Shown in pieces: positions 11,856 through 23,007 of a stretch of DNA of 64,000 nucleotides. A program made the position numbers and the translations under genes. The stretch is from Nilaparvata lugens (taxonomy: Eukaryota > Arthropoda > Insecta > Hemiptera > Delphacidae): contig NC_052510.1 of the NCBI RefSeq assembly GCF_014356525.2, forward strand, positions 17,775,999 to 17,839,998. The letters run 5' to 3'. The notes beneath the pieces were generated by a model. The model searched no databases. It was given only the letters and a program-made list of their open reading frames with translations, and was not told the DNA's origin. Each line of letters starts with the position of its first letter. Positions within the stretch are counted from its first letter, which is position 1.

Positions 11856-12025
11856 GAATATAGGAAAAGCTGATAAAGAAATTCAAAATTAATAACATTT
11901 TATACTTGTATAAGCTATTTTTTAGATATAATATATTCCTCCAAAACATTTAAATTTTTTGTAGAATGCTGCTGTGAGTCGGAACAGGCAAAAGCCTAAT
12001 CCATGAAGGCAAGAAGAAGAAGAAG
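11340..12025 (+). mobile_element. 5'-truncated non-LTR retrotransposon 3' end
   Basis: A reverse-transcriptase C-terminal reading frame (about 11340-11855) is followed by a ~155-bp 3' UTR and a perfect (AAG)5 tail at 12011-12025. Loss of the 5' part and a short tandem-repeat tail are the usual outcome of target-primed reverse transcription. The clade is uncertain; the protein resembles insect RTE- or Jockey-group elements. Confidence 0.75.
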
Positions 12026-12439
12026 CTCTGTTATGTATGTTCTTGCTCTAATATTCAAAATAACCCTAGAAATCAGACAAGACACCATCTCCATCGTTAT
12101 ACAAACAGATACAATCATGTTATTCTGAAGCACTGCATGTGAGCTTGCCAATTTTGATTTTCTCCCTTCGATAAAAATGATTGATTCATTCAAATTCAAT
12201 GTTTTCCTGTATTCAATGAATACAGATGAACTATGTTGGGTAGATGGAGCAATTATAAAAATATAATTTCAAAGTATTGTATCACTGGCTGTTTGATATG
12301 CTGTATAGAGAGCCTCCGTTAAAATCATTGAGATAAATGTAAAGCAGTTGTAAAAACTTCCATATAATAATAGTTATTATTATGATTCCATTTAAAAAAA
12401 TAGCCTCTATATCTATAAAAGGCTAAGCCACGACAGACT
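12026..12439. other. AT-rich non-coding DNA
   Basis: Nothing recognisable was seen. Confidence 0.4.
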
Positions 12440-12850
12440 GAAATCACACCACAGCCCAAACTACTCAGCCTACAAACTTGAAATTTTGCACAATTGTTTA
12501 TGATAGCCTCAAAAAATCCACTAAGAAAGGATTTTCAGAAATTTTCCCCCCTGAGGGAGCTGGGGCCCCCCAAAAATGATGTACTTTTTAACCGTTCATT
12601 GCACAGCAAAGTCATGAAGAACTTTTTTGTTCAACTACGAGAAAAAATCAGATCTATGCAGAAAAAATCTGACCAGGAGCAGAGAGGGGTCCGGAGAGGG
12701 CATTTTTTGAAAATTTTCATATAAAATCACACTACAGCTAAAACTAATTGGCCTACAGACTTAAAACTCTGCACAAATATTCTTCAAACATGCTAGACGC
12801 GCACTAAGAACGGATTTTGAGATATTTTCCCTCTAAGGGTTTCAAAGGAT
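12440..12850. repeat. Two diverged direct repeat units
   Basis: The segment from 12440 (AATCACACCACAGCCCAAACT) and that from 12724 (AATCACACTACAGCTAAAACT) run in parallel for over 100 bp, sharing phrases such as GCCTACAGACTT or GCCTACAAACTT, TTTTGCACA or CTCTGCACA, and GGATTTT-GA. They look like two old copies of a dispersed repeat in direct orientation. The 76-residue ORF at 12494-12724 is not supported as a gene. Confidence 0.5.
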
Positions 12851-13088
12851 GAAAAAGGATCCTATTTAGTAAGGTTATGAACATGGTAAGGTGAATGCCA
12901 TATGGAACTGAGATAATTTACACATGATATTCTAACATCATTGGAAAGCTTAAAATAATTTCATCAATCAACTGATCGAATTTAATTTTCCGTGGATTGA
13001 AAGCGCGAATTTGCCACTTGGTTGTTCCATTGTTGTAAAAGCTTGGCCAGTTCGGTTTGCGCCTTCTATCGGCTGTATATGAAGTCTA

Positions 13089-13236
13089 AAGGTGCGTACA
13101 TGAGCAATTCACTTTCAATCAGCTGATGCCAAGCTTTTTATAACTGTATCTTACCGTTTCTATAAAAATACAGATATAATCAGCTGATTAAAAGTGAATT
13201 GCTCATGTTTGCGGCGCATAAATCTGTACGCACCTT
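13089..13236. mobile_element. MITE with AAGGTGCGTACA termini
   Basis: The ends AAGGTGCGTACA and TGTACGCACCTT are exact inverses. A second inverted layer follows (TGAGCAATTCACTTT against AAAGTGAATTGCTCA), then CAGCTGAT palindromes. The left arm lacks about 15 bp present on the right (around GCGGCGCATAAATC). No ORF is present. The family resembles a MITE I recall as abundant in planthopper genomes (recollection, not searched). Confidence 0.8.
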
Positions 13237-13289
13237 CATACATTCTGATTAGAAAACAAATTCCATTTGCAAAAATTTTGGAAATTTTT

Positions 13290-14060
13290 TTTGTGAAAAC
13301 TGTGCTTGTACAAAATTCATTCCTGATCAGGAATGATTCTATATATGTTCAACATTGCATTCAGTCCAGAATAACAGAAGAAATGCCATGCACTTGACTT
13401 TTATGGTTGATTATTCAAGAATTACCCTTAGTAACACTATTACCTGATATTGAACTTTGAAATTTCTTTTCGTGAAAACTGTGCTTGTAAAAAATTCATT
13501 CGAAATCAGATTTGATTCTCTATATGTTCAACATCGCACTCAGGATATAATAACACAAGAAATGCCATGTACTTAACTTTTGTGGTTGATTATCCAAGAA
13601 TTCCTCATAGTATCACTATTACAAATATTGTACTTTGATATTTTTTTCCGTGAGAACTGTGCTTGTACAAAATTCATTCGTGATCAGGATTGATTCTGTA
13701 TATGTTTACAATCGCATTCAGTCCAGAATAACAAAGGAAATGCCATGCACTTGACTTTTGTGGTTGATTATTCAATAATTCCCAAGAGGATACCTATAAC
13801 TGGTATTTAACTTTTGGAAATTTGTTTCGTGAAAACTGTGCTTGTACAAAATTCATTCAAGATCAGAAATGATACTATATATTATGTTCAACATTGCATT
13901 CAGTCCAAAATAACAGAAGAAATGCCATGCACTTGACTTTTGCGGTTGATTATTCAAGAATTCCCATAGTATCACTATTACAAATTTTGAACTTTGAAAT
14001 TTTCCCGTGAAAACTGTGCTTGCATATTTCATTTGTGGTTGATGATGATTCAATAGATCA
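13290..14060. repeat. ~178-bp satellite, five units
   Basis: The landmark AACTGTGCTTG occurs at 13298, 13477, 13655, 13834 and 14012, a spacing of 178-179 bp. Each unit carries ACAAAATTCATT, a variable word (CCTGATCAGG, GAAATCAGAT, CGTGATCAGG or CAAGATCAGA), GTTCAACATTGCATTCAG, GAAATGCCATG and TGGTTGATTATTC. The variable word and unit ends let the units be typed a-b-c-d-e. No coding capacity is evident. Confidence 0.9.
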
Positions 14061-14514
14061 TCTTTTCTCCTTGGATACAGTATTTTATATATTCAAAGTA
14101 ATACAAATCGTACTATCACGCCTGCATAATATACTGCCTGCATGAGTGGTAGGGTAGCTGGCAGGTAGCCAGCATAGGGAAATAATCAATGATATGTATG
14201 ACCTTGACTCCATCTTCAAAAGCGTCTAATTAAAAAACGGTGCTTGTACAAAATTCGATTTTTGCATATTCAGACGACACAAAATTCGTAGTTTATTGTC
14301 AATTTTTTTCGGATTTTTTGTGACATGTGCACTACAAGTTCACACTTCCAGCATAGGGAAATTAGCATTGGAAAATGACCTTGACCGCGACTTCAAATGC
14401 GTGTAAAAAAAACGGTGCTTGTACAAAATTTAATTTTTGGATATTCTGCCGACACAAAATTCGTAGTTTATTGTCATTTTTTTCAAATTTTTTCGGGCTT
14501 GTGCACTACAAGTT

Positions 14515-14930
14515 CACGGAGCCTCTCAGGGGCATTCGACAAAGGCTTCTTGAACAAGCTCACAAGTGGTTTGTGATCTGTTTCCACTGTTTTTTTTCTG
14601 GAAAAAATATATTGGTGAAAACGAGTGCAACCAAAATTAATTGCTAACATTTCCCTCTCTATTGACTATTATTACGTTGACTTTCTGTTAATGCTCTTGA
14701 AGCATAAGCGACAGGCTTGTTGTCACTCAGCAAAACAGCTTCAAGGCCATTTGAACTTCTATCAACAGATAATATTACCTCTTTTTTATAATCAAAATAT
14801 GTGAGAACAGGGGGATTCATTAACAATTGTTTCAGCCTGTTGAAAGCTAGTTCTTGGGGTTGATCCCAATGAAACAATATATCATTTTTCATCAATTCTC
14901 TCAACGGTGTTGTGATAGTAGAATAATTAC
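14515..14930 (-). pseudogene. Gypsy RNase H fragment (third copy)
   Basis: On the minus strand an RT-RNase H linker plus the first part of RNase H can be read (FHWDQPQELAFNRL, PPVLTYFDYKKEVILSVD, KPVAYASRALTESQRN). It matches the same segment at 18,330-17,940 and 21,760-21,385. The frame is lost near 14,660, and the fragment ends abruptly at the satellite-block junction near 14,515 and again near 14,930. It came with the block duplication and is not an independent insertion. Confidence 0.8.
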
Positions 14931-16087
14931 GAATGAAAATAGATAGGATTAATCAGTGTTTCAAAGATGAATTCAATGTTTTAATAGTTGTTGATTGTCA
15001 ATAGATGGTCCAGGAAATGTACGATGAATCACACAGAATTACATATTTTTTCCATCTTCCATTTGAGGATGAATATAAGCTAAATTAAAAAAAAGTAAAT
15101 TATTCTGCCATTAATGAATGCAATATGAACAACTCTCTTCCATGAAGTGAATAATTTTTATCCAACATTTTCCGGTTACTCATTGGTTGAGTTCAAAGCC
15201 ACTGATCGGTGAGTGAACGGTGAGATCGGTGAGTGAACGTGGCTCTGAACGAACCAGTTTTTGGTCGTTGAACGATGCATAGACTCAAATGCAGCGCTAC
15301 TGTACTTGGAATTAAAATCGGCCATTGAGGGGATAACCAGGAAGATTATAACATACTAAAGATCTTGAAGTTTTTTGTGATCTTTAATATTACAAAAATA
15401 TAGATATTATATAATATCTCGCGCTAAAATACCTCAATGGAACCTTCAATTTCAGGTAAGAACAAGCATTGGGAAGGCACAGGCATTGTGCGTTTATACC
15501 TCTTCAAGGTCTTTGGTCTAACTGATGAAAAAAAACGTCATATCCGGTTCGTTCACTGATCAGTTGTTATCGTACTTTCCACCGATGGAAAAGAACGTAA
15601 ATAGAGTAGCTGAACGTAACAGACATGGCTGAATAAGAAGTTGTTTACGAATAATGGACTCCATTATAATGTATTTGGGAGCAGAGAAATGCATGATTAC
15701 ATAAATTCAATAACATTAAAAATATTTTACAAAGCATTTAAAACAACTCCAATCACCTGATGGTTTTCCATTTTAATTGATTACAATGAAATAGGTTAAG
15801 TTTTAGTTTTGTTTACAAAATATGATCAACAGGGGAAACATCTGTCAGTCATGACTCATGAGCAACCGTTCAGCCACAGATTACACACAAAATGGAAGGT
15901 ATCAATCTAACCAAGATTTGAGTGCACCAAGACCACGACACGTCATGACTGCATCATCTTGTTAGAAATTAAATCTGCTGCTGTATTACAATGCTACACT
16001 TTCTTTCAAGATAGCGGATTATGGCGTCAAGATACTAGCCGACTTTTCACTCTGTGGTCAATCTGTGATCACTAATTGCTTATCTAA
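14931..16087. other. Non-coding DNA with an unclassified repeat
   Basis: No gene was seen. Near 15180-15260 the phrase GGTTGAGTTCAAAGCCACTGATC is followed by direct copies of ATCGGTGAGTGAACG; its inverse (GATCAGTGGCTTTGAACTCAACC, split as GATCAGTGGCT and TTGAACTCAACC) occurs next to the solo LTRs near 28,085 and 31,830. This marks an unclassified dispersed repeat. Confidence 0.45.
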
Positions 16088-16266
16088 TGTGTAGGTCATA
16101 AGTAATTAAATTGACGAGATTTATAATTATAACTTCAATTTATTAGAACAATATTTACAAGCTCCAAACTGTGGAGACATTCCAAGACCGACGAGTACAA
16201 TGAGCATACGAGCATAGAGGTTATTTAACAATGATGTAGTAGCACACTAGAGTGCTCTCATCAACA
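16088..16266 (-). repeat. 3' LTR of the minus-strand gypsy element
   Basis: The sequence TGTGTAGG...CATCAACA has the canonical TG/CA ends and is 179 bp long. The same sequence occurs as solo copies at 27,862-28,035 and 31,606-31,779. Immediately inside the element (16,267 on) the minus strand reads AAAGGAGGATGA just before the LTR, a polypurine tract. The outer flank is CTAA, the same 4-bp word that flanks the solo copy at 31,606. Orientation follows from the polypurine tract and the pol order. Confidence 0.85.
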
Positions 16267-16777
16267 TCATCCTCCTTTACATGAAACAAATAAATTGACA
16301 GTATCCCAATTAATACAATATTAGTCAACTACAACCATACAAGATGATAGTTTTTCAAATTGTTGTTTAATAAAAAGAGAAATAAAATTAAGTTGAACTT
16401 GTGCATACAAATTAAAGACAATAAAATTAATTATAAGATAATCTTTTTGGATTTTCAATTGTTTTACCTCGGCTTGTAACATAGCCATCAAATTTTTTTA
16501 TCACAGCATTTTTTCTTCATCGGTTTCATTTATAGGTTGACATTACTTGAAATTGGTGAGCCTTGGCGTATAGGACTAGTAACCAAATGGTCATATCTAC
16601 CAACATTAGACTCATCATAAGGAGAAGTAATAAAGAATTTTCTATTTCTACGGTATAATCTATTGTTCTCATCCTTGACAATATAGGAACGAGGTACAAC
16701 ATCTTCTGAGATTATTTCACCAGTAGACCAAGACGCTTGTGGGTTTTTCTTGGAAAGAAAATTATCATTATTTATAT
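16267..16777 (-). other. Gypsy 3' untranslated or degraded region
   Basis: This lies between the polypurine tract and the integrase frame. Minus-strand frames are broken; no domain beyond the integrase C-terminal tail is recognisable. Confidence 0.5.
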
Positions 16778-17530
16778 TCAGTTTGATAGAGGCTTAGCAT
16801 TCTTATTATAATACTTTTGAGTTGACAATTTTCGTTTATTCACAAGTACAGGATCAGGTTTAGTTATCTTTGGTTCTAAGAACTTTGAAGTACAAGGCAA
16901 CTTTGTGTTCAAGTTTCTAGAAAATAATAATTGTGCAGGTGATGGCAAATTACCTTTGGGAGTATTCCTATAGTTCAATAGAGCTACATAAGGATCTGTA
17001 TTAGAGAATTCACATTTTTTCAATATGCCTTTTGCAATTTTTACACCAGATTCAATTTGACCATTTGACTGCGAATACTTAGGAGAAGTAATAATATGAG
17101 AAAATTCAAAATCAGATACAAATTTCTTGAAATCAGAACTAGTGAATTGAGTACCAGCATCTGTTACAAGTGTTTGAGGAATGCCATGACGAGCAAATAT
17201 TGATTTCAATTTATTAATAACACTTTTAGCATTCAATTCAGACAAAGATACAAGTTCAATATATTTTGAATAATAATCCATAACAACTAGAGAATCCTTA
17301 GACTTAAACTCAAACAAATCAGCAGAATTATATCCAGGGTAGATTAGGAATTTCATGAAACATTATAGGTTCTTTAGAATCACAAGGAGAATGCATAGTA
17401 CAAGTCATACAATTATTTACAAATTCTTGAATGTCAGCATTTATACCAGGCCAATACAATATTTTGCTCTTATTTCACATGTATTAACACCAACATGACC
17501 CTCATGTATTTTGTTTGGCATTTCTTTCCT
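16778..17530 (-). pseudogene. Gypsy integrase (minus-strand element)
   Basis: Ty3/gypsy integrase joins retroelement cDNA to chromosomal DNA. The core frame (16778-17356) keeps all three catalytic acids: D27 in VVMDYYSKY, D66 in LVTDAGTQF and E102 in NGQIESG, spaced D-35-E as the family requires. It continues through YRNTPKG to a basic tail. Upstream (17,356-17,530) the HHCC zinc-finger part (WPGINADIQEF, CMTC) is readable only in other frames, so one or more frame breaks separate it from the core. The order integrase after RNase H fits Ty3/gypsy and excludes copia. Not functional as read. Confidence 0.85.
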
Positions 17531-17940
17531 TAATTTACATGGAACAAGAATTCTGTCATTTTTAAATATAGCAACCCATCAATTATATGCAAATCGTTCT
17601 TCACATTCCAATAAGGTCCGACCTCATTTTGCAAATTACTCTTGTTTGTTGGCCAACCATTCAAGACAAGATCTTTGACAGTATTTAGTATTAAGTCTTC
17701 ATTGGTTTCAATTTTAAAAAGTGTCAATTTTTCCTTAGAAATAGGCAATGAGTTTTTGAAAAGGCTGACTTGACAAATAATTAGTTTTAAAATCATCAGT
17801 TTTAACAATATCCTCTACACAAGTTACAGGCATAGAAGATCTTGAGAGACTATCAGCAATGAACATAAGTTTACCTGGTTTATAGACGACTTCAAGGTCA
17901 TAACACTGAACCTTACGAAGCATTACTTTGCAATCTCAAA
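17530..17940 (-). pseudogene. RNase H-integrase linker of the gypsy element
   Basis: Two overlapping minus-strand frames (17735-17923 and 17530-17808) contain LRKVQCYDLEVVYKPGK and ADSLSRSS, the typical end of gypsy RNase H before the integrase. The join to the RNase H part near 17,930 is out of frame. This is the only one of the three RNase H copies that runs on into integrase, so it marks the original element. Confidence 0.75.
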
Positions 17941-19264
17941 GGGGCATTCGACAAAGGCTTCTTGAACAAGCTCACAAGTGGTTTGTGATCTGTTACCACT
18001 GTTATTTTTCTGGAAAAAATATATTGGTGCAACCAAAATTAATTGCTAACATTTCCTTCTCTATTTGACTATAATTACGTTGACTTTCTGTTAATGCATA
18101 ATGCATAATCTTGAAGCATAAGCGACAGGCTTGTTGTCACACAGCAAAACAGCTTCAAGGCCATTTGAACTACTATCAACAGATAATATTACATCTTTTT
18201 TATAATCAAAATATGTGAGAACAGGGGGATTCATTAACAATTGTTCCAGCCTGTTGAAAGCTAGTTCTTGGGGTTGATCCCAATGAAACAATATATCATT
18301 TTTCATCAATTCTCTCAACGGTGTTGTGATAGTAGAATAATTACTAATGAACTTGGATGAGTAATTTGTTACACCAAGAAACCTTTCTAGTTCCTTACGA
18401 TCAGCAGGAGTTTTAATTTTCTGAATAGCTAGTACTTTAATTGGATCCGGTGATACACCAAATTGTGAATAGACATGACCTACAAATTTTTCTTTGGTAT
18501 CACGAAAGCTACATTTTGAATTTTATACCATTCTCTTTTGCAATTTCTAAAACTAGTCTTAATCTATCATCATGAGTTTTCGAATCAGGTTCACTGACCA
18601 CTGACACAGATATCATCAGAGTAAGTAAGAACACCATCATATTACCCAACTATTCGTTCATTTTGATTGAAAGATGTCTGGTGCACAGCTCAAGCCATAA
18701 GCATACGCAAAAATTTGTAACTACCATAAAGTGAGTGAATGTACACAAATTTACTACTTTTATCATCTAGTTGAACATCCAAAATGCAGAGCTAGCATCT
18801 AGAACAGAGTATACATTAGAATTTATCAATTTATTTGCAATTTCCTCGGAAGTGGGAATTTATTGACACTGAGGTCGTTTCAAATACTTGTTCAAATTTC
18901 GTGGATCTAAGACAACTCCGAGTCCGGAATTCTTCTTGTAAATTAATACCAACTATTCACCCATTCAGTTGGTTCGATTACTTTAGCAATAATACCTTTA
19001 CTTTCTATGTTGTTGAGTTCAATTTTAAGTGGTTCAAGTAATGCAAAAGGAACTCTCCTTGAAGGTTCAATCTTAGATTCGTAGTGTCAATTAAGCTTAA
19101 TCAACTGCACCTGGAATTTGTTCTAAATTTCCATCAAACATTACTTCAAAATCTTTACACATGAATGTGTCTTCAACAGTAAGTGAATCTATGGTACGAG
19201 TTATTAGACCTAAGGAGCAACATGTACTAAGGTCCAACAACGGTTGGCAGGTTACATCAACAAT
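17940..19264 (-). pseudogene. Gypsy RT-RNase H, duplicated copy with many frame breaks
   Basis: Segment by segment it matches 21,385-22,732 on the same strand. RNase H (FHWDQPQELAFNRLEQLL, VILSVDSSSNGLEAVLL), the RT thumb and the RT palm can be followed in three frames with numerous single-base gaps. It ends at 19,264 in the middle of protease/RT linker sequence, where it switches to the satellite block. Compared with the 21-23 kb copy, most differences are one-base gains or losses, so decay and consensus error cannot be told apart here. Confidence 0.75.
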
Positions 19265-19441
19265 TACACATGATATTCTAACAATTTTGTATTCATTGGA
19301 AAGCTTAAAATAATTTTATCATCAACTGATCGAATTTAATTTTCCGTGGATCGAAAGCGCAAATTTGCCACGTGGTTGTTCCATTGTTGTAAAAGCTTGG
19401 CCAGTTCGGTTTGCGCCTTCTACAGCTGTATATGAAGTCTA

Positions 19442-19584
19442 AAGGTGCGTACATGAGCAATTCACTTTCAATCGCTGATGCCAGCTTTTTATAACTGTAT
19501 CTTACCGTTTCTATAAAAATAAAGATATAATCAGCTGATAAAGTGAATGCTCATGTTTGCGGCGCATAAATCTGTACGCACCTT
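19442..19584. mobile_element. MITE with AAGGTGCGTACA termini, second copy
   Basis: Same ends and same left-arm deletion as 13,089-13,236, so it was copied with the block. It differs by several one-base losses in short runs (for example CAATCGCTGATG in place of CAATCAGCTGATG). Confidence 0.75.
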
Positions 19585-19639
19585 CAGACATTCCGATTAG
19601 AGAACAAATTCCTTGGCAAAAATTTTTGGAATTTCTTTT

Positions 19640-20935
19640 TTGTGAAAACTGTGCTTGTACAAAATTCATTCCTGATCAGGAATGACTCTATATATTTTCA
19701 ACATTGCATTCAGTCCAGGATAACAGAAGAAATGCCATGCACTTGACTTTAATGGTTGATTATTCAGATTACCCTTAGTAACACTATTACTGATATTGAA
19801 CTTTTAAATTTTCTTTCATGAAAACTGTGCTTGTAAAAAATTCATTCGAAATCAGATTCGATTCTCTATATGTTCAACATCGCACTCAGGATATAATAAC
19901 ACAAGAAATGCATGTACTTGACTTTTGTGGTTGATTATCCAAGAATTCCTCCAGTATCACTATTACAAATATTGTACTTTATATTTTTTTCCTGAGAACT
20001 GTGCTTGTACAAAATTCATTCGTGATCAGGATTGATTCTGTATTGTTTACAATCGCATTCAGTCGAGAACAGAAGAAATGCCATGCACTTGCCTTTTGTG
20101 GTTGATTATTCAATAATTCCCATACCCACATACCTATAACTGTATTTAACTTTGGAATTTTTTTTCGTGAAAACTGTGCTTGTACAAAATTCATTCAAGA
20201 TCAGAAATGATACTATATATTATGTTCAACATTGCATTCAGTCCAAAATAACAGAAGAAATGCCATGCACTTGACTTTTGGGTTGATTATTCAAGAATTA
20301 CCCTTAGTAACACTATTACTGATATTGAACTTTGAAATTTCTTTTCGTGAAAACTGTGCTTGTAAAAAATTCATTCGAAATCAGATTCGATTCTCTATAT
20401 GTTCAACATCGCACTCAGGATATAATAACACAAGAAATGCCATGTACTTGACTTTTGTGGTTGATTATCCAAGAATTCCTCATAGTATCACTATTACAAA
20501 TTTGTACTTTGATATTTTTTTCCGTGAGAACTGTGCTTGTACAAAATTCATTCGTGATCAGGATTGATTCTGTATATGTTTACAATCGCATTCAGTCCAG
20601 AATAACAGAAGAAATGCCATGCACTTGCCTTTTGTGGTTGATTATTCAATAATTCCCAATACACACATACCTATAACTGGTATTTAACTTTGGAATTTTT
20701 TTTCGTGAAAACTGTGCTTGTACAAAATTCATTCAAGATCAGGAATGATACTATATATTATGTTCAACATTGCATTCAGTCCAAAATAACAGAAGAAATG
20801 CCATGCACTTGACTTTTGCGGTTGATTATTCAAGAATTCCTATAGTATCAATATTACAAATTTTGAACTTTGAAATTTTCCCGTGAAAACTGTGCTTGCA
20901 TATTTCATTTGTGGTTGATGATGATTCAATAGATC
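19640..20935. repeat. ~178-bp satellite, eight units
   Basis: The landmark AACTGTGCTTG lies at 19647, 19823, 19997, 20172, 20352, 20529, 20710 and 20888. Typed by the variable word after ACAAAATTCATT, the order is a-b-c-d/a-b-c-d-e; the fourth unit starts as type d (CAAGATCAGAAATG) and ends as type a (TTACCCTTAGTAACAC). The ORF at 20232-20567 merely spans two units. Confidence 0.9.
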
Positions 20936-21384
20936 ATCTTTTCTCCTTGGATAGAGTATTCTATTTATTCAAAGTAATACAAATCGTACTATTACGCCTG
21001 CATGAGCGGTAGCGTAGCTGGCAGGTAGCCAGCATAGGGAAATAATCAATGATATGTATGACCTTGACTCCATCTTCAAAAGCGTCTAATTAAAAAACGG
21101 TGCTTGTACAAAATTCGATTTTTGCATTTTCAGACGACACAAAATTCGTAGTTTATTGTCAATTTTTTTCGGATTTTTTCTGACATGTGCACTACAAGTT
21201 CACACTTCCAGCATAGGGAAATTAGCATTGGAAAATGACCTTGACCGCGACTTCAAATGCATGTAAAAAAAAAACGGTGCTTGTACAAAATTTAATTTTT
21301 GGATATTCTGCCGACACAAAATTTGTAGTTTATTGTCAATTTTTTTCAAATTTTTTCGGGCTTGTGCACTACAAGTTCACGGAG

Positions 21385-22103
21385 CCTCTCAGGGGCATTC
21401 GACAAAGGCTTCTTGAACAAGCTCACAAGTGGTTTGTGATCTGTTTCCACTGTTTTTTTTCTGGAAAAAATATATTGGTGAAAACGAGTGCAACCAAAAT
21501 TAATTGCTAACATTTCTTTCTCTATTTGACTATAATTACGTTGACTTTCTGTTAATGCTCTTGAAGCATAGGCGACAGGCTTGTTGTCACACAGCAAAAC
21601 AGCTTCAAGGCCATTTGAACTACTATCAACAGATAATATTACCTTTTTTTATAATCAAAATATGTGAGAACAGGGGATTTCATTAACAATTGTTTCAGCC
21701 TGTTGAAAGCTAGTTCTTGGGTTGATCCCAATGAAACAATATATCATTTTTCATCAATTCTCTCAACGGTGTTGTGATAGTAGAATAATTACGAATGAAC
21801 TTGGATAAGTAATTTGTTACACCAAGAAACCTTTCTAGTTCCTTACGATCAGCAGGAGTTTTAATTTTCTAAATAGCTAGTACTTTAATTGGATCCGGTG
21901 ATACCCAATTGTGAATAGACATGACCTACAAATTTTTCTTCGGTATCACGAAAGCTACATTTTGACATTTTGAATTTTATACCATTCTCTTTTGCAATTT
22001 CTAAAACTAGTCTTAATCTATCATCATGAGTTCTCGAATCAGGTCCACTGACCACTGACACAGATATCATCAAAGTAAGTAAGAACACCATCAATATTAC
22101 CAA
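21385..22103 (-). pseudogene. Gypsy RT thumb and RNase H
   Basis: On the minus strand this continues the RT of the next entry after a frame break near 22,045-22,100 (KFKMSKCSF, then KFVGHV). RNase H follows with its acids visible: D in SVDSSS, E in IEKEML and D in ETDHKPL (frame 21346-21597). A stop (LAI-* in place of the RT linker) lies near 21,870 and a frame break near 21,720. The RNase H is cut off at NAPERL by the satellite block. Confidence 0.8.
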
Positions 22104-23007
22104 AAAATTCGTTCATTTTTGATTGAAAGATGTCTGGTGCACAGCTCAAGCCATAAGGCATACGCAAAAATTTGTAACTACCATAAAGTGTGTTGAATGT
22201 ACACAATTTACTACTTTTATCATCTAGTTTGAACATCCAAAATGCAGAGCTAGCATCTAGAACAGAGTATACTTTAGAATTTATCAATTTATTCGCAATT
22301 TCCTCGGAAGTGGGAATTTGACACTGAGATCGTTTCAAATACTTGTTCAAATTTCGTGGATCTAAGACAACTCCGAGTCCGGAATTCTTCTTGTAAATTA
22401 ATACCATACTATTCACCCATTCAGTTGGTTCAATTACTTTAGCAATAATACCTTTACTTTCTATGTTGTTGAGTTCAATTTTAAGTGGTTCAAGTAATGC
22501 AAAAGGAACTCTCCTTGAAGGTTCAATCTTAGATTCGTAGTTGTCAATTGAGCTTAATTCAACTGCACCTGGAATTGTTCCTAAATTTCCATCAAACATT
22601 ACTTCAAAATCTTTACACATGAATGTGTCTTCAACAGTAAGTGAATCTATGGTACGAGTTATTAGACCTGAGGAGCAACATGTACTAAGGCCCAACAACG
22701 GTTGGCAGGTTACATCAACAATTACAAAAGAAATTTTGCAAGTTTTTTCTTTGACAAGACAGGTTAGGTTACATCTACCAATTACTGAAGCTTTCTGACC
22801 AGTAAATGAAGTAATTATAACACCAGTATTTTCAATAATTGAATTAGTAAGGCCTAAATCCTTAAATTGAGAATAGGATAGCAAGTTTGTTTTAGCACCA
22901 ATGTCTAATTTGGATTTAATTTTTTTACCATTAATTTCAATTGTTTCGAACCAGTCATGTACACTTTTACTGTTTCCCAATACAGTTTTAATTGAAAAAT
23001 TTTCCAT
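22039..23007 (-). pseudogene. Gypsy protease and reverse transcriptase palm
   Basis: This 322-residue open frame is the best-kept part of the minus-strand element. Residues 25-110 resemble a retropepsin, with LDIGAKTNLL where the active-site triad D-T/S-G is expected; the Ile (GAC-ATT-GGT) replaces Thr. RT follows from about residue 165: RRVPFALLEPLK, VNSMVLIYKKNSG, DPRNLNKYLKR, SVLDASSAFWMFKLD, MPYGLSCAPDIFQ and the catalytic YFDDI box near residue 313. Order protease-RT-RNase H-integrase identifies Ty3/gypsy (Mag-like by the gag knuckle next door). Upstream gag lies in another frame. Confidence 0.85.

Larger units (their letters stand above)
12925..14515. repeat. Satellite-bearing block, copy 1
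   Basis: From the phrase TTACACATGATATTCTAACA to the junction with gypsy RNase H sequence near 14515, this block is repeated nearly verbatim at 19265-21384. It contains, in order, a unique head, a MITE (13089-13236), a five-unit ~178-bp satellite and two ~180-bp units starting CAGCATAGGGAAAT (14170 and 14350). Both copies join the gypsy fragment at the same base, so the junction existed before the block was duplicated. Confidence 0.8.
19265..21384. repeat. Satellite-bearing block, copy 2
   Basis: This is the second copy of the 12,925-14,515 block, about 530 bp longer because its satellite has three more units. It carries the same MITE, the same two CAGCATAGGG units (21,030 and 21,209) and the same junction to RNase H at about 21,384. 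It splits two overlapping copies of the gypsy pol region. Confidence 0.8.

Noticed and set aside
13290..14060. Regularly spaced repeats resembling an array such as CRISPR
   Set aside because: The whole 178-bp unit is repeated, with no unique spacers, in clearly eukaryotic DNA; it is a satellite.
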